A stretch of DNA of 64,000 nt from a bacterium (GTDB lineage Bacteria; SZUA-79; Acidulodesulfobacterales; Acidulodesulfobacteraceae): NCBI GenBank assembly GCA_021818985.1, contig JAKASO010000001.1:62001-126000 (forward strand), in the 5' to 3' direction. Positions 9,139 through 18,729 of the stretch are shown in pieces. The position numbers and the translations under genes were made by a program. Position 1 is the stretch's first letter. Every line of letters begins with the position of its first letter. The notes beneath the pieces were generated by a model. It made no database searches. It saw only the letters and a program-made list of their open reading frames with translations, and had not been told where the DNA came from.

Positions 9139-9331
9139 GCAGCCAAGCATTTTAATACCTTTCAAAATTAAAATTGTCGTAAAAATACTATAAGGATTTA
9201 TTACAAGAATTAAGAATTTAAGAATTAATGTTCTAAAACAATGTTAAAACAATGTTTTAATGCACAGTTTTAAAATGCCGGTTTATTTATTTTAATGAAT
9301 TTTCCGAATTAAGTCAAGGTGTAATTTTTTC

Positions 9332-9405
9332 TGTGTCAAGGCAATTTAAAAATGTCACCTTCTTAGCAAAATAAAAATGTCACCTTTTGGTTAAAATTAA
9401 TATTA
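9332..9405. repeat. 74-bp dispersed intergenic repeat, copy 1
   Basis: Matches 57595-57668 at 69 of 74 positions with no gaps, in the same orientation. It contains a direct repeat, AAAAATGTCACCTT, at 25-base spacing. It lies between the macB 3' end and the hdr promoter region. Internally repeated ends of this sort occur at termini of IS21-type transposons, but no transposase is nearby. Confidence 0.8.
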
Positions 9406-9461
9406 GAGGGTTATATTAGAAGGTTTTAAATCCTGTTTCGCAATGTATTAATGTTATATGT

Positions 9462-10685
9462 TTACTCGTATCTGAGGGCTTCTACGGGGTTCATTTGAGA
9501 GGCTTTGTACGCCGGATAAAAGCCGAAAAATATCCCAACGCACAGGGAAAATATAATGGATATTAAAATCGGTTCTACGGTAACGATAGTTTTAAGAGGG
9601 GTTAAAGTAGAAATAAGTCCGGATATGCCGGCTCCTGCAATTATTCCTATAATGCCGCCAAATAAACTTAAAATCGCAGATTCAATCAAAAACTGTTTTA
9701 AAATATCCTTTTTTGTTGCGCCTACAGCCATTCTTATACCAATTTCTTTAGTCCTTTCGGTAACCGACACCAGCATTATGTTCATGATCCCTATGCCTCC
9801 CACCAGCAAAGAAACGGCAGCGATGGCTGCAAGAAGTATTGTAAATGTAGTGGAAGATGTATTGGCGGTCTGCGCAATTTCAGTTAAGTTCCTGATATAA
9901 AAATCATTTGGTTGATGCGGCTGCGTTCTGTGCCTTTGCCTTAAAAGCGCCGTAATTTGATTTTCTGCCAGAGTTGTATCTGTGCTTGATACTGCCGAAA
10001 CAAAAATTGTATTTACCCATGTTATGCCCGCTATTTTTTGCATCATGGTGGTAACCGGAATTACGACGATATCATCCTCATCCTGACCGAATGCGTTAAA
10101 TCCTTTTCTCGATAAAAGCCCTATTACCTTAAAAGGAATATGTTTTATAAGTATTATATGCCCCACAGGATTAATAAGACCGAAAAGTTCGCTGGCAGCG
10201 GTTTGACCTATAACGGCAACATTTGCGGCAGATCCTACCTGCTGCCGGTCGAAAAAAGTCCCTTTGGCAACGGGCCATTTTCTAATATATGTAAACTCAG
10301 AACCCGTTCCTACAACCGTTGTTCCCCAGTTATTTCCCCTCCATATTACCTGCTCGCCCATTCTGATATTTGCGGCAGAGGCTTTTACCGCAGGACAATC
10401 TTTCCTTATAGCTTTTGCATCATTAAGAGTAAGGGTAGAAACTGTTCCAAAACCGGTTCTAACCCCTCCTAAAGCCGTTGTTCCGGGAAGTATCACCAAC
10501 ATATTGGAACCCATGGAATTAATGGTGTTCTGGATTTCAGCCGATGCCCCCTGCCCTATGCTAATCGTGGCTATTACGGAAGCAACGCCGATTATTATGC
10601 CCAAGGTAGTTAAAAAAGACCGGATCTTGTTTCTGGTAAACGTTTTAAAAGCAGATTTTAGATCGAGCAAAAATGGGAATTTCAT
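9462..10685 (-). CDS. macB: MacB-type ABC transporter permease
   Basis: 407 aa inner-membrane permease. The N-terminal membrane helix is followed by a periplasmic MacB domain (about 50-270) and a C-terminal FtsX domain with three helices (about 285-400) including the conserved RTKEIGIRMAVGA segment. Overlaps the ATPase gene by four bases, so they are translationally coupled. Together with MacA and TolC it forms a tripartite exporter of the MacAB type, for macrolides, peptides or lipids; substrate cannot be read from sequence. In E. coli the ATPase and permease are one protein; here they are split. Confidence 0.88.
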   Translation of the reverse strand: MKFPFLLDLKSAFKTFTRNKIRSFLTTLGIIIGVASVIATISIGQGASAEIQNTINSMGSNMLVILPGTTALGGVRTGFGTVSTLTLNDAKAIRKDCPAVKASAANIRMGEQVIWRGNNWGTTVVGTGSEFTYIRKWPVAKGTFFDRQQVGSAANVAVIGQTAASELFGLINPVGHIILIKHIPFKVIGLLSRKGFNAFGQDEDDIVVIPVTTMMQKIAGITWVNTIFVSAVSSTDTTLAENQITALLRQRHRTQPHQPNDFYIRNLTEIAQTANTSSTTFTILLAAIAAVSLLVGGIGIMNIMLVSVTERTKEIGIRMAVGATKKDILKQFLIESAILSLFGGIIGIIAGAGISGLISTLTPLKTIVTVEPILISIIFSLCVGIFFGFYPAYKASQMNPVEALRYE

Positions 10686-11386
10686 TGTGAAGTTAAAGCT
10701 TCGAGATCGGATTTGATTATTCTTCCGTCTTTTAGGGTAATATGTCTTTTGCTGTAGCTTGCTATATCTGTTTCATGGGTAACTAATATTATAGTTACCC
10801 CTCTTTCTTCGTTTGTTTTTTTTAAAAAATTCATAATATCGTGGCTTCTGACCGAATCGAGATTTCCGGTTGGCTCATCTGCCATTATTATAGAAGCGTT
10901 ATTCACTATTGCCCTTGCTATTGCAATCCTTTGCTGTTCTCCGCCAGAGATTTGATTTGGAAACGAGCTATTTTTGCCTGTAACATCCACTAATTCTAAC
11001 GCCTCTTCCGCCATTTGCTTTGCTTCTTCTTGACCGATTCCAGCATAATACAGCGGAAGTTCAATATTTTCAATAACGGAAAGCCTCTGAATAAGATTAA
11101 AACCCTGAAAAACGAAACCTATCGTTTTATTCCTTATATCCGCCAGTTCATTCATGCTTAATTTAGAAACATCCCTTCCTTCGAGATAATATCTTCCGGA
11201 AGCAGGTTTATCGAGACAGCCTAAGATATTCATTAAGGTAGATTTGCCGGAGCCCGACGCACCCATAATAGACACGAATTCCCCTTTAGGGATGTCAAGG
11301 TTAATGTCCTTTAAGGCTTCATAATAAACATCCCCCGTTTTATACACCATACCTATATTTTCAAGTTTAATTATAGTATTATCCAT
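10682..11386 (-). CDS. MacB/LolD-type ABC transporter ATPase
   Basis: 234 aa. Walker A GASGSGKST, Q-loop GFVFQGFNLI, signature ISGGEQQRIAIARA, Walker B IIMADEPTGNLD and H-loop VTHE are all intact. Typical of the MacB/LolD/FtsE class. Fits between macA and the permease gene and overlaps the latter by four bases, so it powers this exporter. Confidence 0.9.
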   Translation of the reverse strand: MDNTIIKLENIGMVYKTGDVYYEALKDINLDIPKGEFVSIMGASGSGKSTLMNILGCLDKPASGRYYLEGRDVSKLSMNELADIRNKTIGFVFQGFNLIQRLSVIENIELPLYYAGIGQEEAKQMAEEALELVDVTGKNSSFPNQISGGEQQRIAIARAIVNNASIIMADEPTGNLDSVRSHDIMNFLKKTNEERGVTIILVTHETDIASYSKRHITLKDGRIIKSDLEALTSQ

Positions 11387-11525
11387 TTTCGGTAAAACAT
11401 TTCATATTTCATATAATAATAATAAAATAATGATAAATTGCTCTTTGTTTTGGTAAAGAGCTTCTATATTAAAAAATTACTAAATAAAAAATAAATGAAA
11501 AGAGGGAGTTACCTATAGATGCCTG

Positions 11526-12752
11526 TTAGAAAAATAATCTTCCTCCTCCTTTAAAACCTGAACTTTTAACCACATAGACGGTTTTTAGCCCTGTTATTAC
11601 GATGCTTCCTGCAGTTATTTGCTTAGATATTACCTGCGTATATGTGTTGTTATTTATACCTAATTTTACGATCAAAGGCACAGGCTGATTATTTTTAAAC
11701 ACCCACACTACGCCCTGTCCGGGTTTTAATTTCTTTGTAATCTGATTTGTTATGGCGCTACTTATATTGGGAGGCATAAATCTTAAAGCTGAATTTGGGA
11801 CGGCAATGACTCCTTCCTTTTTTTCCGTGTATATTTTAGGTGTTGCAGTCATGCCCGGCAGAAGTAAATTATTTTTATTATTAAAATAAACCGTGACAGT
11901 ATAACTTACCACGCCTGAAACTATGGTTGGATTTATGCGGATGTCATGAACGTAACCATAAAAAACTTTATTCGGATAAGCATATACGGTAAAAGACACC
12001 TTGTCCCCTTTTTTTATTCCGGAAAGATCCGCCTCGTTTGTGGTGGTGTAAATTGCCATTTTATTCAGGCTTTCCCCTATCGTGAAAAGTGTCGGCGCCT
12101 GAAAAGCCGAAGCAACAGTTTGTCCAACTGAAATATTTACGTTAACGATGATGCCGTTAACGGGGGAATAAATCTTTGTGTAAGACAGGTTTGTCTCATC
12201 TATGCTTAACTGCTGTTTTATGCTGCTTAACTGGCTTTTAAGATATTTAAGGTAAGCTATATCCTGCCGGTATGTGGCTTTTGCGCTTTGTTCGGTTTGA
12301 TGAGCTATCAGATTTTCTTCCCATAGTTTTTTATCCCTAAAATATGTTAATTTGTCAAAAGCAAGCAGGGATTTTTGTTTTAGTATATTTGCCGCGGCAG
12401 ATTTCAGGTTTGCCTTATCCATTTCAACTTTTGCTATAAAAGACGTAGGATCTATCTCTGCAAGGAGTTGGCCTTTTTTAACTTTAGAGTTATACCATAC
12501 AAAGAGCTTATCGATCATGCCTGAAACTTGGGCGCCAACAGCGACCCCCGGCGACGAAGTAGCGCCGGAAAGTGAATTTATCGGATTTATGGTGCCAGTA
12601 GTAAGAACGTATTTTCGAATGGTAACAGGCTTTACCCTGTAAAAATTGTAACTAACAGGACTTTTATGGAGCATTTCAAATGTTAAAATAGCTATGCCTG
12701 CTACCGTTAAAATCAAAATGGCAATTAAAATAACCTTTTTGCTTGTTTTCAT
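11526..12752 (-). CDS. macA: MacA-type periplasmic adaptor (membrane fusion protein)
   Basis: 408 aa. A single N-terminal membrane helix (about 8-25) anchors it in the inner membrane. A biotinyl-lipoyl-like segment (KGQLLAEIDP) precedes a coiled-coil hairpin (about 115-195) and the second lipoyl half (IYSPVNGIIVNVNISVGQTV). The C-terminal barrel follows. It bridges MacB and the TolC-like protein. Third-party features such as a lipobox are absent. Gap of 154 bases to tolC and 139 bases to the ATPase gene. Confidence 0.88.
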   Translation of the reverse strand: MKTSKKVILIAILILTVAGIAILTFEMLHKSPVSYNFYRVKPVTIRKYVLTTGTINPINSLSGATSSPGVAVGAQVSGMIDKLFVWYNSKVKKGQLLAEIDPTSFIAKVEMDKANLKSAAANILKQKSLLAFDKLTYFRDKKLWEENLIAHQTEQSAKATYRQDIAYLKYLKSQLSSIKQQLSIDETNLSYTKIYSPVNGIIVNVNISVGQTVASAFQAPTLFTIGESLNKMAIYTTTNEADLSGIKKGDKVSFTVYAYPNKVFYGYVHDIRINPTIVSGVVSYTVTVYFNNKNNLLLPGMTATPKIYTEKKEGVIAVPNSALRFMPPNISSAITNQITKKLKPGQGVVWVFKNNQPVPLIVKLGINNNTYTQVISKQITAGSIVITGLKTVYVVKSSGFKGGGRLFF

Positions 12753-12906
12753 ATTTACCTTTTATCTTATATATCTATATTAATTATTATTATATTAATA
12801 TTATTTTATATTATTAATTTCATTACCGGTATATTGAAATCATTTACATAATTGACATAATTAAATATTTAAATATTTATTTAATTAAATAATTTATTAT
12901 TATTCC

Positions 12907-14400
12907 TTATCGAGATATTTGGCCTGCTCTGGCTTTGCCCTGCGCGATTACGGGCGGGTACAAAATCCCAAGATAATGCGGCAGCATTAAACCGAGATCC
13001 GAATAAAGTTTTGCCTTTTCGTAGCCATAAGTGAATTTTGCGTTTATATAGTTAGTTTCGCTTGATATATATTGGGCATCGGCAGTAACAAGCTGCACCA
13101 TTGACCCAACCCCTACCTGATAACTTTTTAATGCCAGCTTATATGCAAGTTTAGACGCTAAATAAGACTGTTTTAAAGCCTTTTGTGTAAGGTATTGGCT
13201 TTTAAGACTGTAATAGTCCTGAGAAATTGAATATATAAGGTTATCTTTTACCAGCGCTTTATTCCATAACTGGCTATTAAGCGAAGCTTTGGCGTAACCT
13301 ATTTTATTTGGGGTTAAAAAACCATTAAAAACTGGTATGTTTATAGAAATACCAACAATATAATTTCTGTTTAATGGAAAGGATGAATTGCTTCCAGTAT
13401 ATGTGAAATTCGCGTTCAGCGCAGGATAGTATCCCGTCGTTGCCTCGGCTACGGCGGCTTTTGAGGATTTTACGGTATAAATAACTTGTTTTAACTGAGG
13501 ATTAAACTTTAAACCTGCATCAATCATTTCTTTTAATTTTAATTTAATTTTAGTAAATTTAAGGGTATTAATGAAGTAATAATTCCTGCTAACAGGAATA
13601 CCTATCGCATTAAAAAGGGCAAGTTTAGCGATTTTTAGATTAAATTTAGATGTTATATAAGCCGCTTTGGCAGATTCCATAGTTGCCTTAGCTGTTTTTG
13701 CATCGAGGAGATCTCCGGTTCCTATTTTATAGAAAGCCTCGGCAGCTTTGTATTCCATTTCAGTGTTTTTAAGATTTTCTTTATTAGCCCGCTCAAGCTC
13801 TTTATCCCCAAAATATGTTACATAATCAAACACGACATTATAAAGGGCGCTATTTATTTCAAGACTATAACCGTATTTAGTTCCCATCATATTATATAGC
13901 GCCTGTTTATAGCCGTAATATCTCGAGCCGAAGGAGTAAAGCATAAGGCTTGCGTTAATATTGCCGTAATAATCGCTTATTGCGTAATTATTTGCAATAT
14001 TCCCGATGCCGGAAACCTGCCCGTTATTTTCATTAACGTCCATGACGGTATTTTTTGAAAATCCGGCGTTGACGGATACCTGCGGATAATATAAATATGT
14101 TGACTGGTTTTTTGTGTAACCTGAAGCAATATACGTATATTTGGAAGAAAGTATGCCGGGATAATGTTTTAAAGCTAAAAGTAAAGCGCTTTTCAGACCT
14201 ATATAGCGATGTTTCTTATTGGAAAGGAGCGTCCGTTGTAATCTTACGGCTTTTAAAGCGGGCTTAGCAAGTTTATAAGGTGCGCCATATGAGCGGCTCC
14301 CAAAAACTGCCGGAATAAAAATTATAAAGAAGGTTGATATTATAAAAATTGCTATTATGAAAATTTTAGAGATAATTAGGGGATAAAGCGTCCTGTCCAT
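12907..14400 (-). CDS. tolC: TolC-family outer membrane efflux protein
   Basis: 497 aa. Signal-peptide-like hydrophobic N-terminus (about 8-35), then two repeats of the long helical outer membrane efflux domain, as in TolC. Segments such as YKAAEAFYKIGTGDLLDAKTA and YKLALKSYQVGVGSMVQLVTA are the paired repeat signatures. First gene of the tolC-macA-macB operon and should form the outer-membrane channel. Confidence 0.87.
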   Translation of the reverse strand: MDRTLYPLIISKIFIIAIFIISTFFIIFIPAVFGSRSYGAPYKLAKPALKAVRLQRTLLSNKKHRYIGLKSALLLALKHYPGILSSKYTYIASGYTKNQSTYLYYPQVSVNAGFSKNTVMDVNENNGQVSGIGNIANNYAISDYYGNINASLMLYSFGSRYYGYKQALYNMMGTKYGYSLEINSALYNVVFDYVTYFGDKELERANKENLKNTEMEYKAAEAFYKIGTGDLLDAKTAKATMESAKAAYITSKFNLKIAKLALFNAIGIPVSRNYYFINTLKFTKIKLKLKEMIDAGLKFNPQLKQVIYTVKSSKAAVAEATTGYYPALNANFTYTGSNSSFPLNRNYIVGISINIPVFNGFLTPNKIGYAKASLNSQLWNKALVKDNLIYSISQDYYSLKSQYLTQKALKQSYLASKLAYKLALKSYQVGVGSMVQLVTADAQYISSETNYINAKFTYGYEKAKLYSDLGLMLPHYLGILYPPVIAQGKARAGQISR

Positions 14401-15034
14401 TTTATTTATACTATTTATATATTATATTTATATATTATATTATATACTTAATATACGAAAACCGCCGCAAGCCTGATACTTAAATTTAAAGTTATATCTT
14501 AAACTCTTTTATTTAATATCATAAATTTAATGCCATAAACATTTCTAAAAATATCTTTGAATGAGAAAAGCAAAAAATATGCCAAATTCTGCTGAATTTA
14601 CTTTTCCGTTCTTTGGACCTGCCGTTTATTTGATTTTATTTGTTTGAACGGCTTATACTTATATATAATTATTAATTATAATAATGCCTGAAATTTATCT
14701 AATTAACAATTTGACAATGTCTAAATGACAAATAAATGACCTTATAGTCATTATAACATAGTTATTATGAAAATGAATATAAAAAACTTTCCATATCCGG
14801 TTGCCTATCAAACATATAAATCCTAAATCCTGATTTGGAAATCCGTTTTATGTTTAAAAATTCTTTAAATTCTGTTATATTAATACTATATTTATATACA
14901 TATACATAACGGAGCAAGGGATAAAGATCAATTTTAATAATTTCTTGCGGCAATTTGGCAATTTATTTATAAATACGATGGACGGCTTGGCCTATCTGCA
15001 ATAAAAGAATAAAATATTTTAATAAAAAATTTTA
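14401..15034. other. Divergent intergenic region, no gene recognised
   Basis: 634 AT-rich bases between the divergent tolC and cysE genes, so promoters for both should lie here. A 62-codon frame at 14765-14953 (minus) shows no family features and no ribosome-binding site, and was not accepted. No RNA gene or repeat recognised. Confidence 0.5.
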
Positions 15035-15700
15035 ATGTTTAAGACCTTGAAGGAAAATATCAATTCCGTATTTGAAAGGGATCCTGCGGCAAGGAGCACA
15101 TTGGAGGTACTATTGTGCTATCCTGGTCTCCATGCCCTATATTTTCATAAAATATCCCATTTTTTATGGGAACACAAACTAAGGCTTTTGGCAAGGCTTG
15201 TATCGCAATTTGCAAGGTTTATCACTGGCATCGAAATACACCCCGGTGCAAAGATTGGAAAACGGTTTTTCATTGACCATGGAATGGGGGTAGTTATAGG
15301 AGAAACAGCCGAGATTGGCAATGATGTGACGATATATCACGGCGTTACCCTCGGTGGAACCAGCTGGAAAAAAGAAAAAAGGCATCCTACTATCGAAGAC
15401 AATGTCGTGATAGGTGTCGGCGCTAAAATTTTAGGACCGTTCGTCGTTGGCCATGACAGTAAAATAGGGGCAAATTCGGTAGTGGTAAGCGAGGTGCCGC
15501 CTCACTCCACCGTCGTAGGCATTCCTGCTAAAACCAGACAGCGGGACGAAACCGAACTCCACGACAACATAGACCTCGAACATCACAGGTTGTTTGATCC
15601 AGCTTTCTATGAAATAGCGTTACTAAAAGAAAGGATAACGGAGCTTGAAGGAAAAATCGGATATATTGAATCTGTTAAATCTATTAATAAAGATAAGTAA
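15035..15700 (+). CDS. cysE: Serine O-acetyltransferase
   Basis: 221 aa. Makes O-acetylserine, the precursor of cysteine, from serine and acetyl-CoA. N-terminal helical domain (1-65) followed by a left-handed beta-helix of hexapeptide repeats with [20 protein letters not shown] and [13 protein letters not shown], where the catalytic His lies. First of seven plus-strand genes; followed by an Rrf2 regulator and a cysteine desulfurase, so the cluster links cysteine supply to sulfur transfer. Confidence 0.93.
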   Translation: MFKTLKENINSVFERDPAARSTLEVLLCYPGLHALYFHKISHFLWEHKLRLLARLVSQFARFITGIEIHPGAKIGKRFFIDHGMGVVIGETAEIGNDVTIYHGVTLGGTSWKKEKRHPTIEDNVVIGVGAKILGPFVVGHDSKIGANSVVVSEVPPHSTVVGIPAKTRQRDETELHDNIDLEHHRLFDPAFYEIALLKERITELEGKIGYIESVKSINKDK

Positions 15701-15795
15701 TTAATAATAAACAACCGGCAAAATACGGCAATAACATAACCGGTAATGACGGACATAATACACGGGACATAATACACGCATAACAATAAAATAAT

Positions 15796-16269
15796 ATGAA
15801 ACTTTCATCAAAGGGCGAATACGCCGTTAGAGCAATTATAGACCTTGCATACTATTCAAAAGGGAATATTATTCCGATAACCCTTAAAGATATTGCAAAG
15901 AGGGAAGCAATCTCTTTAACCTATTTAGAGCAGATATTTTTTGTTTTAAAAAAAGCCGGCATAGTAAAAAGCTTGAGGGGACCCGGCGGCGGATACATGC
16001 TTAATAAAAAAACCTCCGAAATATTTATAGGCGACATAATAGCTTCGGTCGAATCTATTGAAATCAGCAGCTGCCTGAGCAAAAAAAACAACAAAAGGGG
16101 CTGCGAAAGAAAATCTATCTGCCTTGCTTTCGATATGTGGAGCGTAATTTCCTTAAAGATAAAAGGCTTTCTTAATTCAATATCAATAGAAGACGTAATA
16201 AACGAATATAGATTGAAAATCAATAAAGATGTTAATTTGAAAAAACTTCAGAAAATCTCCTTCAAGTAA
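15796..16269 (+). CDS. Rrf2-family transcriptional regulator, IscR-like
   Basis: 157 aa. N-terminal winged helix (MKLSSKGEYAVRAI; GIVKSLRGPGGGYMLNK) typical of Rrf2 proteins. Three cysteines, spaced C-x9-C-x5-C near residues 94-110, match the Fe-S ligands of IscR except that the first gap is longer than the usual five. Probably senses Fe-S or cysteine status and controls this cysE-nifS cluster; that role is inferred from position. CymR-type regulators lack these cysteines. Confidence 0.85.
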   Translation: MKLSSKGEYAVRAIIDLAYYSKGNIIPITLKDIAKREAISLTYLEQIFFVLKKAGIVKSLRGPGGGYMLNKKTSEIFIGDIIASVESIEISSCLSKKNNKRGCERKSICLAFDMWSVISLKIKGFLNSISIEDVINEYRLKINKDVNLKKLQKISFK

Positions 16270-16397
16270 CATTCTATAAGAAATAAATTAATATTAATAA
16301 TAAATCTTAATTAATTTTGCAATTGCAAGGGCGGTTAAAACATAAATTTACCTTATGTGAAACCATTATTGCAATAGTAATTTAGTTCGATTAGCGT

Positions 16398-17564
16398 ATG
16401 CCGAGAATTTATTTAGATTATAATGCTACAACGCCTGTAGATCCTTCGGTTCTGAAAGAAGTGTGCAGTATATTAAAAAACTACCCGGGCAATCCTTCAA
16501 GCGTATATGAAGAAGGCAGATCGGCAAGGATCCTCATCGAAGACTCAAGGCAGTTTATACGATCTTTCCTCGGGGCAAATCAAAAAGACGGGATTATATT
16601 TACGTCATCCGGCTCCGAATCTATTAACCTTGCCCTGATAGGAACCGTTAATTTTTACCGCAGGCAAAATAAAAAATCTATCCCTCATATTATAACAACG
16701 GCGGTCGAGCATCCTGCCGTGCTTAATGCCTTTAAATTTCTTGAAAATAGCGGAGTAGAAACTACTTATATAAGAATCAACAATTCCGGCGAATTAATGT
16801 TAGACGAACTGCTCTTAAGCATAAAGAAAAATACCATTCTTGTCTCCGTTATGGGCGCTAATAATGAAACAGGAACAATATTTCCGATCAGGCGGATATT
16901 TGAACAGGTTAAAAAGATAAATGAAAATATCATCGCCCACAGCGACCTTGTCCAGTTTATAGGAAAAGTGGATTTCTCTTTAAAAGACTTTCCGCTTGAC
17001 ATGCTTAGTTTTTCCGGGCATAAATTTTACGCACCGAAAGGAGCCGGAGTTTTATATTTCAAAAAAGGTCTGCATTTAGATCCGATAATACACGGAGGCC
17101 ATCAGGAAAGGGGGCTAAGGGCTGGAACCGAAAACACGGCGGGAATAGCAGGCATGGCAAAAGCGCTTGAAATTTTTGAAAAAAACAAGGAGCAGGAGCT
17201 AAAAAAAATAAGCTCTTACGGCAGTATGTTCTTCGATATGCTTTTTTCATCGCTGGAGGGGATCCGTCTAAACGGACATCCTGTAAACAGGCTAAAAAAC
17301 ACCATAAACATATCTATTGACGGAGTAAAATCGGAAACGCTGCTGTTTAATCTCGATCTTTGTGGTATAAGCGCTTCGGCCGGCTCCGCATGTAATGCCG
17401 GAAAGTTCGTTAAATCCCACGTCCTTGAAGCACACGGCTATGACAGATCAAGGATCGAATCGTCCATCCGTTTCAGCATCGGCAGGTGGACTACTGAAGC
17501 GGATATTGAATATGCCGTTAACGCTATAAAAAAAACCACCTTAAAACTCCGCTCCATGACCTAA
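16398..17564 (+). CDS. nifS: Cysteine desulfurase (NifS/IscS family)
   Basis: 388 aa PLP enzyme that takes sulfur from cysteine as a persulfide. Substrate His in VEHPAV (H105), PLP Lys in SFSGHKFYAPKG (K209) and active-site Cys in ASAGSACNAGK are present, with the RAGTEN segment. No IscU/NifU scaffold follows; instead mnmA is next (52 bases), so a main job is probably sulfur supply for tRNA thiolation, possibly in addition to Fe-S assembly. Confidence 0.92.
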   Translation: MPRIYLDYNATTPVDPSVLKEVCSILKNYPGNPSSVYEEGRSARILIEDSRQFIRSFLGANQKDGIIFTSSGSESINLALIGTVNFYRRQNKKSIPHIITTAVEHPAVLNAFKFLENSGVETTYIRINNSGELMLDELLLSIKKNTILVSVMGANNETGTIFPIRRIFEQVKKINENIIAHSDLVQFIGKVDFSLKDFPLDMLSFSGHKFYAPKGAGVLYFKKGLHLDPIIHGGHQERGLRAGTENTAGIAGMAKALEIFEKNKEQELKKISSYGSMFFDMLFSSLEGIRLNGHPVNRLKNTINISIDGVKSETLLFNLDLCGISASAGSACNAGKFVKSHVLEAHGYDRSRIESSIRFSIGRWTTEADIEYAVNAIKKTTLKLRSMT

Positions 17565-17616
17565 TGATTAAGGCTTTCCGTCAATATTTATAAAATGATA
17601 CAATATATATTATATT

Positions 17617-18729
17617 ATGATCAGGTTAAAAAACGATAAGAAAACGGTTGCGGTCGCCATGTCCGGCGGGGTGGACAGCTCGGTAAGCGCGATTATTCTC
17701 AAGGAAAAGGGCTACAATGTGATCGGTCTTTCGATGCATCTTCTCGGTTTATCGCCGGTTAATGCCGAAGATAACGGGACGTGCTGTTCCATGTCCGATA
17801 TTATTGATGCTAAAAGGGTGTGCGTAAGATTAGGCATTCCCCATTTCGTCATTAATTTCGAAGACGAATTCAAAAAAAATGTAATAGACTCATTTACCGA
17901 AGAATATTTAAAAGGGAGAACTCCCAACCCGTGCATAGCGTGTAATAAGATTATGAAGTTCGATATCCTTTTAAAAAGGGCAACCGAACTTGGAGCAGGT
18001 TATTTTGCAACGGGACACTATGCAAGAATTACGCACAATAAAAACGGACAATACTTTTTATTGGAAGCAAAGGATAAATCTAAAGATCAATCTTACGTTC
18101 TTTACAATCTTACCCAATACACCCTTAAAAGAATTATTTTCCCTGTGGGAAGCTTCTATAAAAAAGATATAAGAAAAATTGCCATGGATTACGGCTACGG
18201 CGAACTTTCAAAAAAAAAAGACAGCGTGGAAATATGCTTTACCGGCTCCGGCAATTATCATGAGTTCCTATCAAGCCGTATAAACGGCCGTTTGCCTGAA
18301 ATAAACCGCGGACATATAAAAAACACCAAAGACGAGATAATAGGCAAGCATGACGGGATATTTCACTATACCGTCGGTCAAAGAAAAAGGCTCGGGATCT
18401 CTTCGAAAACCCCCCTTTACGTTACAAAGATTAATGCCGATACTAACGACATTTACGTGGGCTCTTTAACCGAATGTTACGGCAGTAAATTTTATATAAA
18501 GGATTTCAATATTATCGCAGGCGAGCATATTGCACTACTACCTAAAATGGACTTATCCGTGAAGATTCGTTATTCTTCGCCTAAATACAAGTGTTCTGCG
18601 GCTGTCAAAAACGATAAAATCAATGTTAAATTTAATAAACCGGCAAAATTTATAACGCCTGGACAATCCGCAGTTCTGTATTCAGGAATGAAAGTGATCG
18701 GAGGCGGTATTATTGACGAAAAATTATGA
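17617..18729 (+). CDS. mnmA: tRNA-specific 2-thiouridylase
   Basis: 370 aa. Adds the 2-thio group to U34 of tRNA-Glu, -Gln and -Lys. PP-loop MSGGVDSSVSA near residue 15, first catalytic Cys in PNPCIACNK, and second in DSVEICFTG. FATGHYARI is also conserved. The stop overlaps the mtaB start (ATGA type), and the upstream nifS is the likely sulfur donor. Confidence 0.94.
   Translation: MIRLKNDKKTVAVAMSGGVDSSVSAIILKEKGYNVIGLSMHLLGLSPVNAEDNGTCCSMSDIIDAKRVCVRLGIPHFVINFEDEFKKNVIDSFTEEYLKGRTPNPCIACNKIMKFDILLKRATELGAGYFATGHYARITHNKNGQYFLLEAKDKSKDQSYVLYNLTQYTLKRIIFPVGSFYKKDIRKIAMDYGYGELSKKKDSVEICFTGSGNYHEFLSSRINGRLPEINRGHIKNTKDEIIGKHDGIFHYTVGQRKRLGISSKTPLYVTKINADTNDIYVGSLTECYGSKFYIKDFNIIAGEHIALLPKMDLSVKIRYSSPKYKCSAAVKNDKINVKFNKPAKFITPGQSAVLYSGMKVIGGGIIDEKL

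Noticed and set aside
14765-14953. 62-codon minus-strand frame between tolC and cysE
   Set aside because: No recognised motif, no ribosome-binding site, and residue use (high Tyr, Ile) as expected from random AT-rich sequence.
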